A stretch of DNA of 64,000 nucleotides, taken from contig JAMZAV010000069.1 of the NCBI GenBank assembly GCA_024449915.1, positions 186,001-250,000 on the forward strand, written 5' to 3'. Each line of letters begins with the position of its first letter. The stretch's first letter is position 1. Of the stretch, positions 23,291-33,345 are shown in pieces. Below the pieces are notes generated by a model. That model did not search any database. It was not told where the DNA came from and worked only from the letters and a program-made list of their open reading frames with translations. This stretch comes from Sweltsa coloradensis (Eukaryota > Arthropoda > Insecta > Plecoptera > Chloroperlidae). The translations under genes and the position numbers were made by a program.

Positions 23291-23439
23291 CGAGATTGAT
23301 CCGAAGTGGTGGCAGTTGATACTCTCTCCTCAAGACACTGCTGGAAGCCATGCTTACTAACTGGCCGCTCAGTTGCTGACGGCGTAAGCGACAACTAGCC
23401 TGTGTTGGACACTCGCCAGGCGGAGGTGCCAACTCGTCA
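23291..23439 (-). CDS. Candidate exon of the TOGARAM-like gene, start unresolved
   Basis: A GC-rich open segment whose translation runs SDELAPPPGECPTQAS, then an Arg/Gln-rich part and REYQLPPLRINLG. It ends at a good donor (CTCG|GTAAGA) in phase 1, which joins in phase to the exon at 8872-9104. The upstream boundary is a problem: the best-placed AG (GTTGTGAG|TGAC) needs two incoming bases, whereas the preceding exon (23892-24054) supplies one. An unseen small exon, an alternative acceptor within the segment, or skipping of this segment would resolve it. Composition and donor favour a real exon; the protein is low-complexity linker without a known domain. Confidence 0.45.
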
Positions 23440-23891
23440 CTCACAACAAACTTTTACCCAATGACCAAAATATGTTCAGAGCTACATTCCGCAATCACAC
23501 AACCAAATATATCTTAGATATCATTTTTAGAAGATTTTCCTTACAAAAGAATGGTAAGAGGTAAAAAGTTTTTAGTTAATAAATGACAGTTTAATTTCAT
23601 GAAACGCTCATTTGTACATCAGTCATTTGTATGCCTTACTTTGAGCTCTTTTGGAAGTAATTTAAAACTCGACATCATGGGAAAAAATTAATACTGACAC
23701 TAGATATCTCCAGATGTCAACGTTTCAGTCCATGGGGAGAAAAACTTCATTGCTACTATTGTAAGTAAATGACGTGGAAGACGAATTTATTATATTGTCG
23801 TTTATGATGAAAATAGTCAAAAGTCAGAACACTTAGAAGGCTTCAAATATGCTAAGATGGTAAGAGATGGTTGAAGGTAGTTATCACTCAC

Positions 23892-24054
23892 CAGACAGAT
23901 GGTTGGGGGTGGTGGGGGTGGCAGAGTTGAGCGGCAGCTGCAGGGCGTAGAGCACTAGTCCCTCAGGGGAGATGGTGGGCAGTTGTCTCCTGGCTAGGCG
24001 AGCCTTCAGAGCCGCCAAGAACAGAGGCCGGGGGGTGGTCACTTCGCTGGCAGC
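23892..24054 (-). CDS. TOGARAM-like exon, end of TOG2
   Basis: A 163-bp exon (54 codons plus one base) after TTGTTGAAG and ending TCTG|GTGAGT. It begins in phase 0, as required by the exon at 24788-24979. Translation: AASEVTTPRPLFLAALKARL, then ARRQLPTISPEGLVLYALQL, then a Thr/Pro-rich tail. The LFLAALKARLARRQLP helix with a following short linker fits the end of the second TOG domain of TOGARAM/crescerin proteins. G+C is high compared with flanking introns. Confidence 0.75.
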
Positions 24055-24787
24055 CTTCAACAAACAAATCATTTCTTCTTCTTATTTTAAACTTAAATAA
24101 TGTTTATTACAGATTATGATTATAATTGAGTGAAAAGGTGATAATTTTAAACAAGTTGGTAGCGATTGTCGTGTGGAAAAACAAATTATAAAAGTAATCT
24201 TCCAGCTCCAGTCGGATTACTATACAATTGTTTACTAAAGTACATTTTACCTGAATTTACTTGACTCTAAAAAAATGCAATTTTATTTTTACAATTTAGT
24301 TTATATATTATAATTTAAAGTATAACACTGCAAATTTATGTACAATATTTAGCTTATGTTAGGTTTCGTTAGGATGATGTATGTTTAATTATTAATAGAC
24401 ATGTATTACACCTTTGGAATAAAACGCCATTAAAACGATATAATGTAAATAGTTGTAAATAAATACGCCAAGAGAAAGGCCAGAACAAAACCATTTATGT
24501 AATCAAATGTAGCGTTGCCCATCGTTAACTAAAATGTGAAGTTCATTATTTGACTCATTATTTACTGAGGTAAAGAAGACCGTTTCAAAAGAATAAATTA
24601 TATAGTATTTTGACATTGTGACATATTTTGAGTTAAAATCGATTGAAAGACAGTGTGCCTACATTTGAGTACCAAAAAATGGTAAAAAAATATCGACTAT
24701 AACAATTTTTCATTCAACACCAATTTTAGTCACGCGTATTTGTCTCACAACGTTGTTTTCTTATATGATTGTAGCTAGATATCATAC
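24055..24787. other. Intron between TOG2 exons
   Basis: AT-rich intron of about 730 bp. No insertion was recognised. Confidence 0.6.
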
Positions 24788-24979
24788 CTGCAGCAGCCAC
24801 TTGGAGCCTGTGAGCTGGCCCAGCACAGCCAGTGTATCCAGCGCGGCCTGGCGTACTCGTCGCCGGGCGTCGGTGCTAGCCGTCTCCAGCACGTACGTCG
24901 CGACGCCCTCACAGGCGAACTCGGTGCTGGGGAACGTCATCGTTGCGTACAGTATGAAGAGCAGGGAGTTCTCCCGCAT
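24788..24979 (-). CDS. TOGARAM-like exon, TOG2 middle
   Basis: A 192-bp exon, exactly 64 codons, phase 0 on both sides. The acceptor is GTTGTTAG and the donor is CAG|GTATGA. Translation begins RENSLLFILYATMTFPSTEF after a Met codon and carries paired helices with ARRRVRQAALDTLAVLGQ, a HEAT-like repeat as in TOG domains (conserved Arg and Ala-Leu-x-x-Leu spacing). It continues directly from the exon at 27755-28141. It is part of the tubulin-binding surface if TOG2 is competent. Confidence 0.8.
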
Positions 24980-25027
24980 CTAACAACAAAACCACACTCT
25001 TTGGTCGGGCTACGTACAGCACACACC

Positions 25028-25611
25028 TTAAGGCTGTTCCACCCTGTTTTTCCATTTTCTAAAATATGCAACTATGTAAAAATATAGTAAATGAAATTGA
25101 AACCTGGTACTATTAGAACACCAAAAAATGTTTTTTTCATTTTTTCTGATCGGGCATACGGCAAATATTGCATCTTCAAAAAAGTTTCAAACTACTATCA
25201 CATCTAGCACAGCACAACAACACAAGAGAAAACATGGGATTTTACAATTTGGTTGTTCCACGAATTTTTTAGATAACCGGTATTTTTTTTGTCAATTTGT
25301 ACCGGAAAACGGAAAAATTCGCAGGGGACACGGTTCCAAAAAATCCCATGTTTTCTCTTTGATAAGTTTAAGAAAAACAGTCAAACATTAATCTCACAGA
25401 AACACAACTATCTACGTTGAGCGCTGTCCTAGATACTCAATAACAGCTTTGAAACTATTATGAAGATGCAATATTTGCCGTATGCCCGATCAGAAAAATT
25501 TAAAAAAACATTTGTTGGTGTTCTAATAGTACCAGGTTTCAATTTCATTTACTATGTTTTTACATAGTTGCATATTTTATAAAATGGAAAAACAGGGTAG
25601 AACAGCCTTAA
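25028..25611. mobile_element. Foldback element with TTAA ends and nested palindrome
   Basis: A ~584-bp element bounded by TTAA on each side. Left GGCTGTTCCACCCTGTTTTT and right the complement (AAAACAGGGTAGAACAGCC) start arms of about 150 bp that continue through GATCGGGCATACGGCAAATA and its complement GCCGTATGCCCGATC. Inside lies a second inverted pair, GAAAACATGGGAT (about 25229) and ATCCCATGTTTTC (about 25345). TTAA duplication would suggest a piggyBac-type origin, but TA-duplicating (Tc1/mariner) ends cannot be excluded because TTAA contains TA. It has no transposase. Confidence 0.8.
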
Positions 25612-25707
25612 TATAGCATGAATACATTGAATAATCATTTTAATGTGTGTGCCATGATAGAAAAACAATAACAACAAATGGCAGTTTAGTAAAGAGTTGA
25701 CTCGTAG

Positions 25708-25790
25708 TCCCGATAGCTCAATTGGCAAGAGCATCGGTATAAGAACAGCCGGAGGTTCTGGATTCTAGCCCCAGCCGTGGCATAGTTTTG
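25708..25790 (+). repeat. tRNA-like sequence (SINE head)
   Basis: TAGCTCAATTGGCAAGAGC resembles box A with a D-arm, and GGTTCTGGATTCTAGCC a degenerate box B. The anticodon arm and acceptor stem do not fold properly. Most likely a tRNA-derived SINE fragment of a family different from the main SINE in this window. Confidence 0.5.
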
Positions 25791-26402
25791 TTTACGCCAA
25801 TTGCTATCACACAACGACTATATGTGACCTTAAAATGGGTTTAACATATGAATACATATCGAAGATACAATACATATAGATGAAACCCAAAATAATCGTA
25901 ACATTGGTGTGTCAGGGAAATTACCTTGAATGTCTTGTTTAAAGAAAGAAAACATACATTGAGTTATAATTGCTGTAGCAGTAATAATTTGTCAGTCGAA
26001 TTGGTCCAAGTTAAACTGTATATTTTAATATACCGAATACAAATTATTACGTTCTTAATCATAAATGACTGAAGCCAAGAAATTGGTTTTATTATTGTTA
26101 TGAGGATTCATAATTTTAATTGAGTTACATATTTGCTATTTTTGTATTTATTATATTTTTTCACATTTCGTTTATCTTAAATTTAACGACCATACGAGCT
26201 TGTGCTTATGGTTGCCAATATTTTAAAAGTGTAGATTTGAGTAACCAACGATGTAATCTTTATTACGATTATAATTGCCTAATTATGTCCTTCGTATGAA
26301 TGAAATTTGCAATAACCATTTGTATAAATCTCGTTTAGGTATTTCACAACATGGGACTGAACCTATTGATCGGGCAAACTGCGTGTAAACTGACCCGTCT
26401 AG

Positions 26403-26481
<79 letters not shown>

Positions 26482-27754
26482 GGGGAGTATTATTACCGGA
26501 CATTATACACAGTGAGACGGTGAGAGCGAATTCGCAATAAAGTTTCCCAAATTGACTGGAATTTACATAAATGTATATGTCAAGTTGGGTTATCAATCAA
26601 ACTGTCAGTCAATAGAACTTAAAGCTGTGGGATATTGACATGACTATACTTGCATGCATGACTATGTTGTTGGTTGTTGATGAAGTGATTTGTTTGTTTT
26701 GAAAACTTCTTATGGAAGTATTTATTCTGAGATATAGTTCGCATAGTTGAGAATGAAACTAAAGTTTACTTCAGTATTAGTATGGACAGATACGGAGGAA
26801 TTTTTTGATGAATATTTAATTTTAATTCAATATTATCGTTGGGGTCTTTGCCGTTGTTGGTACAAAGCCATACATAGAAAGCTGGGCCTAGTTTAATGGT
26901 CATAGTAAACTCTTTTCCTATAGACAACTTAACTCTCGACATGTAAAATTCGGATTATCTTCACCAAGCAGTTTTATACATATGAAACAACTTATGTAAA
27001 AAATCATTTTTTCCCCAAGACACACACACTCGACTTCTTTTGCCTTGTGACCTCATGGGTCACAATTGTCTTTTACCTACTTCGAGCCTAAGCTCTTTAT
27101 AGGGAATCTGATTTTTATAGAAGGACTTGATTATTATTTTTTCTTTGGCTTTCTTTACTTTGTCCGGAATTTAGCGTCAATAGTGTCAGGAAAGCTAATT
27201 TCTCGACAAGTATGCATAATACGTCAGTTGCCCTAATGCAAAATCCCAAAAATTCTATTTCCATTCAATTTCCCGATAGAGTAAAGCCCCGAAACTGCAA
27301 AACCTCGAAAGTGTAAAATCCCGAAAGTGTAGATCGCCGATCGCAGTCACCGCGGGTAGTCTCTAGGGAACGCTTCACCGTGCAATGTGCGCTACCGAGC
27401 CGGCAAGCCTAGCACAAGTCCGAGGTACGTGAGAGTGTAGCGATGTTTCGCTCTAAGGTCCCCTTCAAATGTAAACTTAAAGAAGGTTCTAGTTTTCTTC
27501 GGGGCATAAATGTTAATCACATCCTCTGCATAGCACCCACCTCTCACATGCTCAATGCTCGGCAGTTTCCTTGAGAAGGATGACATTTACAAACTTTTCT
27601 TATTGAGATGATCGACGTTTACAACTCTTTACGAAAAGATCGGCAATTGATCTGGCATTGTATGAGGTGAGGGATATGTTTTTATTGAGATTTATGAACT
27701 AAACAAAAGTAAGGACTTAATTTGAGTTTATGAGCTCTTGGATTGAGAACCTAC
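25791..27754. other. Intron with a (GA)n microsatellite
   Basis: AT-rich intron. A purine microsatellite (GA)n with occasional AAAGA interruptions spans about 26404-26481. A 64-codon minus-strand frame at 27392-27586 has no splice sites or family match. Short CCCGAAAGTGTAAAAT-like tandem words occur near 27280-27330. Confidence 0.5.
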
Positions 27755-28141
27755 CTTCGAACTCTTCGAGCCAAGGCATGCCCTCGACGTCAGAACATCG
27801 ATCACCGGAGAAGGTTTGACCACTTGCATGAGAGTCTTCGCTGCTTGGACTGCCTCGATGTTGACATTCACGCTACCGCTGTTCGCGATCAGTCTGCAGA
27901 GGCCGATCACGATGGAGGGTAGGTTCGCGCGGAGTGTGGAGGGTGGTAGACGTTGGATCAGAGCCCGGACGATGCCTAGCGCGGTGGTGGAGACGCGGTG
28001 GTTGAAGTCGACAGCCAAGGAGCCGAGGAGGAGGCTGAGGAGAGAGAGGAGGCCTTGTTCTGACGCCCGCTGTAGCGCGTCGGGAAGGAAGAGAGAGGAA
28101 CTCAGCTGGTCCAAGCCTCGTAGACGGGCACGCCAGTCCTC
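27755..28141 (-). CDS. TOGARAM-like exon, start of TOG2
   Basis: A 387-bp exon, exactly 129 codons, phase 0 at both ends. The acceptor is GTCTTGCAG and the donor is AAG|GTAGGT. It opens with EDWRARLRGLDQLSSSLF, the usual TOG start (a Trp followed by Arg-x-x-x-Leu-x-x-Leu). Four or so HEAT-type helix pairs follow, including FNHRVSTTALGIVRALIQRL and IGLCRLIANSGSVNVNIEA. It is joined in frame to the end of the 660-codon first exon across an intron of about 13 kb and to the exon at 24979. Together with the next two exons it forms the second TOG domain, which in this family binds tubulin and acts on ciliary axonemal microtubules. Confidence 0.85.
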
Positions 28142-29472
28142 CTGCAAGACAAACCAAGGGGTCAGGGTGCAGCAAGCAAAGAAAGATTCATCCTTCAGTC
28201 ATACAAGTAGACTGCATGACATGGTTAACATTTTAACAACAAAGAAAAATTGAAACAACAATAAAATTACTTCAACTAAATAAATCAAGGAAGTAAAAAT
28301 ATCACCATCACACAAATGGTTTTCTTGTAGAAAAAATCAAATATCAGCTGAATGGAATTGAATAGTGGTGGCGTTTAGAGAGTGTGTGGGTACGTGAAGT
28401 AGGCCTGGAACCGACAGGACTTTTACTCAGGTCATTTTAGCACAAGCAAAGTCAACAATGTGAGTACATACTCGTAACTTTCAAGTCGTGTGGAGAAGAG
28501 GGGGGGGGGCTTTAACGAGAGTATAGAGATGCAGCATTCTTCGCATGGAAAATAACGCAACTATATTGTGACTTTCGTATACCATTACTTATGTTGATGC
28601 AAGCAAAGTACGCCTCACAGTGGCATATATAAAGGCCATTTTCGATTTTTCACTTTTAAAAAACATCCAATATTTTTATTATTTTACTTTTTGTTAAAAC
28701 TAAACGAAAATTATTTCAGTTTCGTGCTAAGCAAGAACGGATTTTCTCCACTTCGCTCATTACGCGTGTAAATGAAAACGTAGAAATGTTACCCAAGTAA
28801 ATAGAAAAGTCGATTTTTAACAATGGAAAGTGTACTTTAACCTTCTTCGTCACGTTGATAACGAGAATTTTGTAGAACGTTACTTTCTCTAAAGAACCCC
28901 GTCTGCGCCCTTGTCTGCACCACGCAAACTATCATCGCACATAGTTGTAACCATTCCATAACAAAACAAAGTGTCAAGTATTGAAAACTCCACTGATATA
29001 TTACTTGACGTAGTTCTAAAGGTAACATTAAAACGTTGTAGTTGTATCAACCTGTCAAGAATATGTTCCCCCGTGACCTGTTTTCAACAAGCAGACACGC
29101 GATTGCTGTTGCCTAGCCTGGATTATCAAGTAGACTCTATCACCTTTGGCCTGCGTGATCACTATGCAGTGGCGCTGTGCAGTGCATGACCAGTGGCGGG
29201 GTTGGAAAACTTGATTGAATGGCGAGTCAGTTTCCATTGAAATATTCATGTGAATCAAATGTTCAGGAGTATGATTTGTGATAAAGCGTTTTGAAACATA
29301 GTATAGGAATTGAACTCACATCGATAGAGGTATATAGCACATTGCGTTCGCGCAAAATTCTACATCGGAAGATCTCATCAGCAATCCTGACTAAAGGTAG
29401 TTTTTTTGTTTTGAGAATGTTTGGATTACCTGTATAGCAGCCCTTGGACATACCTTCTTTGAAAATATATAA
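28142..29472. other. Large intron 1, 3' part
   Basis: AT-rich intron following the first coding exon. It includes a G9 run near 28500. No gene or classified repeat was seen in this part. Confidence 0.5.
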
Positions 29473-29652
29473 GAAAATCAATCCAGAAATTTAAAAATCC
29501 ATAGCGGGGTATCGAGCCCCGATCTCCCAATTCAGAACTAAAATGCAAGAACAATCCAGATAGCTTAGGGGTAAAGTACCCAACCGGCAATTCGGAGACC
29601 TGGGTTCAATACCCCGCTGAGATGGATTTTTTAAATTTCTGGATTGATTTCC
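29473..29652. mobile_element. Foldback element of two head-to-head tRNA-like halves
   Basis: The ends GAAAATCAATCCAGAAATTT and the complement of AAATTTCTGGATTGATTTCC are inverted. The right half contains box A (TAGCTTAGGGGTAAAGTACC) and box B (GGGTTCAATACCCC). The left half on the opposite strand contains its own box B (GGGGCTCGATACCCCG). So two tRNA-like sequences point toward each other within about 180 bp. No functional tRNA cloverleaf could be drawn. Confidence 0.65.
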
Positions 29653-30780
29653 ATATTACCTTGTAGAAGTTCACAATTGATAACTATATTGTGTTCGCTA
29701 TAGAGGGCGTTCTTATAAAAACGTTAACAAAAACTAACAATGTCAAATGTAAAACCTTTCGCTGAATGTATTGGGAAGGTAAGGTAATAACGCGAAAAAG
29801 AAAGTGGCGTATAACTGACCTAAATAGATACCATGCACTTGTATGAAAAATAAACCATAAATGTAAAATGGCTATTTATCCGCTAACACAAAACATGTTT
29901 TACACACGCTTAGTACTAATAAATTTACTGAGTTACAGATAGGGTTTACAAAAACCCGGGATATGGTCAAAATTTTCGACCTAGATGGCAATCTTCTTTA
30001 TTCCGCGTGACATTAGAGGATTGCGGTCTTAAAAATAATTTTGAAAAACCCACACAAGTTATTTTTGTAATTTGCGCATTTGGTTCAAGTGATTACCAAG
30101 AGGGTGAAATTTCCAATCGCAAATTTGCTGGAAAATAATTTTTAATTCATCATTTAAAATAGATAAGAGGTTTAAAACCCCTTTAAGAAGTTCGCCAAAC
30201 GGCAAAATCACAATCCTAACATAGTTCTAAAATCACAGTTTTAAGGGAGAAATTTAAAAGATCTTTTAAGTTTGGTCTAATACTGATGTAGATTATAGAA
30301 TATGGAAAAACAAACTTAGCTGGTAATAGCCCCGTAATAGTGATGTGCCAAACTTTTAACGGAATTAATACTTCGAAAAAAATACCTCACGCCGACCGAA
30401 AATATTTGAAATATTGACGTTCTTAGACTAAAGGTATTGTGTAAAACAAAATGTATTAAAATATACTTTGTATACACGAATAAATATTCGGAGAGATTGT
30501 TTTTTATTTCAATTCATTATGTATTTATTTATTTAATTAATGTCCATCATATTCAGTTATAAAAACTGATTGATGTATAAAGGACGAAATTTCGTCAGCG
30601 ACACGATAAGAATCAAAAAAGTAGTATACGAATAAGAAATTATGGAAAGATGTAATCTCTCTCTCTCCAATGTTTATCGCGTTGTGCATGGGCCATATTA
30701 ATAAATATCAATCAGTGTTAGGTGTAGATTCCGAGGTCCTACCACAGCCAATATTCTCCTACTCTTACCGCCAGATGAAG
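29653..30780. other. Intron, nothing recognised
   Basis: AT-rich DNA. No coding or repeat signal beyond local A/T runs. Confidence 0.4.
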
Positions 30781-31455
30781 ATCATGCTTAGCTCGTGAGA
30801 CTCTGATTCGAGATGTCACTGGTTTGAATCCCGCCCTCGGAAATCTTGACTGAAAGTTTTTTCATTCGTAAAAGCGAATGTTGGATAAAGTCCTCTTAAA
30901 CAGCCGTCAGGCAATCCCTTCACAATTACCCCAACATCCAAATATCTCAATAACCTAGTAAATCACGGACAGTGTTGGCTCGAGCGTTAGGCGCGCGACT
31001 AAGACTCGGGAGGTCCCGCGCAACAAATCCCGTCGAGACCGGAAATCTTGACTGAAAGTTTTTTCATTCGTAAAAGCGAATGTTGGATAAAGTCCTCTTA
31101 AACAGCCGTCAGGCAATCCCTTCATAATTACCCTACCATCCAAAAATCTCAATAACCTAGTAAATCACCGACAGCGTTGGCTCGAGCGTTAGGCGCGCGA
31201 CTTGATTCGGGAGGTCCCGGGTTCAAATCCCGTCGAGACCGGCAATCTTGACTGAAGGTTTTTTCCAAGGTTTTCCTCAGTCGTTAATGCGAATGCAAGG
31301 GATTGAGTCCTCTTAAACAACCCTCGGACATCCCTTCACAATACCCTATCCGCAACATACCTAGTTAGACACCTGAAGAGGGGCATGAATTGCACCGTGG
31401 GCAGGCTTCCTACAGAAAAAAGTTTTTTTAACCTAGTAAATCACCTGTAGAGGGT
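30781..31455 (+). mobile_element. Tandem array of three SINE copies
   Basis: Three head-to-tail copies of a tRNA-derived SINE. The first two are shortened monomers of about 205 bp and the third is longer and best preserved. Each has a tRNA-like head with box A (GGCTCGAGCGTTAGGCGC in copies 2 and 3) and box B (GGTTTGAATCC, altered in copy 2, GGTTCAAATCC in copy 3). Then come the body words AATCTTGACTGAAAGTTTTT and TCCTCTTAAACA. The third copy adds AAGGTTTTCCTCAGTCGTTA and a 3' part with GGGGCATGAATTGCACC. The array ends in AACCTAGTAAATCACC, which also separates the monomers, so duplication by unequal crossing-over is likely. Confidence 0.75.
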
Positions 31456-31769
31456 CACACAAGGTAAAGCTTACGTGTAGGCCAACAGCGAGAATCCTTA
31501 TAAAAAGTTTGTTCGCCACTTCGTGACAAAAAGTCAACTTGTCAACTTTTTCTACGATTATACGATATACACGCCCCTTTGAGAACCGTTCGCGTCATTA
31601 GTGACGAATCATTAGTGACCTCGTAGCCCTTGGTTACTGCTGAAGTAAAGACTTTTGAAGAAATAAAGCTTTTCTACAAGTAGGGCCTACAACAAGTCAG
31701 CCCTCTAAACAAGGAGACGCATCACACAACCTGTTTAGTATCAAACTAACCCATAGTAAAACTTTTAAT

Positions 31770-32045
31770 TGACTGTTAATTGACAATGACCAATTGGTAT
31801 CAACTAATATTTGGAACCTTTAATTGATTTCAAATGATATTACTTGATCTGTAATGATATCAATTGGCATCATTTCATATCAATTGATAGTTTGCCAATG
31901 GACCATGGTGACCAAATTATACTCAACAAATTGATGTCACCTGAGATAATTTATTTGATCATGATGTCAATTATTTCACAATTGATGATTTCAAATATTA
32001 GGTTTTTATCAGTTGGTATTCAATTGCTAGTCAATTTCAATTTTT
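31770..32045. repeat. Cluster of CAATTG/TGATATCA words
   Basis: Within about 275 bp the 6-bp palindrome CAATTG and close relatives (AATTGAT, TGATATCAATTG) occur at least six times in irregular spacing. No terminal structure or coding was seen. It may be a decayed short-unit satellite. Confidence 0.45.
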
Positions 32046-33204
32046 ACTAGAAACTGGACTGTACAGCATAGCAGCAAGAGCAGACACCCCAATACCAGAC
32101 TAAAAATGTGGCACAGTCGGTCAAATTGTGGAAAAGAATGCAAACACGCCCATATTGAAGGCCATATTTGATAGCCTAATTCTGCATGTAAACTACACGA
32201 TCACAAGTCTCCGACTGATTAGAACATAAATATGAAACTTCGCATACTTCCATCCATTTATCGGTTCATAACCGATTACAACTCAACAGCTGTTATGTAC
32301 TACTAATAGGTGAACATTTCTGATCCTCTATTTGATACTATAATCGATTGTACCCATCCCCATTCCGTTTGTTGGTGTATCACATTTACGTGATTGGCTA
32401 ATCAAGACTGAAACTTTAAAAGTTCCTTTTAAAGAAAGAGTAACTAAACTTTTGAAACTTCCTTTTTTGCGAGAACTTAAGACCCAACTAGTCACCTAAA
32501 GAGGATTACACCCGGCGCAATGGTGTGTGCTATACAGCGGGCAATGGCATTCCTACGGATGTTAAGTCTCAAAGACACTCTACAATTAGGTATAGATAAC
32601 GTCGTAAAGGTTATTATTTTCATAAGGCGATAAGGTGTCTTACATAAAAGGAAAAGAGGCACGTATAGAAAAGATTTCAACAAATAATCTTCTAAAAAAT
32701 ACTAGAACATCCGGCCCCAAAACCTCACCCCATTTCGAGAAACTCAAGGCACTATACTTCTCCAAACTTACTGATTGGTGAACTGGTACACATAATCCTT
32801 AGCTACAATGAGTCAGGGAACTTCTCAGTTGAAAAGTTCCTCTCAATACTTTCTAGATCCAACCGATTGCTACCCCAATCAGTCTCAAGAGTGAAAGAAG
32901 GCATATCACATGATGACTCGATGGTAAGAAACTAATGTTATGAGTTTCAAAACAATCAAATGAATCGTCAATAGCTGACATTCCAATTTCCATGCTGTCT
33001 GATATCGAAAGAACGAACACGGTGGTTAGAACAGAGGAATCGAGACAGTCCACAACAAATTCTCCCGCCGTTCTAACACTTTCCAACAATGAGTTATCTG
33101 TGTCCGCAAATTTAAAAAGTAGATATGCCAAAAGACGTGGTAGATAAACAAACTGAACTCCTTTCTTATCGCCAAGTTTGTTCAGACTGCCCACGACGAT
33201 AGGG
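32046..33204. other. Intron, nothing recognised
   Basis: AT-rich. AGTTCC/GGAACTT words near 32415-32480 and 32810-32845 recall the subterminal words of the hAT MITE at 4303-4744, so a decayed relative may be present. A 113-codon minus-strand open frame (33194-32853) has no recognisable motif. Confidence 0.4.
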
Positions 33205-33345
33205 GTAGCTCAAACGTCGCACGCAAGACTCTCATTCAGTATAATAGGTCGTCGGTTCGATACCAGCCACCGACAATCTTGACTGAAATGTTTAGCATGC
33301 TTTTCGTAAGTCATAGGTGAATTCTATTATCTTAACCATCCTTTC
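33205..33345 (+). mobile_element. SINE copy, diverged head
   Basis: tRNA-like head with GGTAGCTCAAACGTCG (box A) and GTCGGTTCGATACCAGCC (box B), followed by the family body word GACAATCTTGACTGAA. The rest of the body is eroded. Confidence 0.65.

Noticed and set aside
26399..26596. 65-codon frame with a Ser/Leu tail
   Set aside because: Produced by the (GA)n microsatellite.
27392..27586. Extra TOGARAM exon
   Set aside because: It lies in the intron between two exons that already join in phase 0, and has no donor or acceptor.
32853..33194. 113-codon minus-strand frame as a gene
   Set aside because: No start context, splice sites, motifs or compositional shift. Frames of this length are expected a few times by chance in this amount of DNA.
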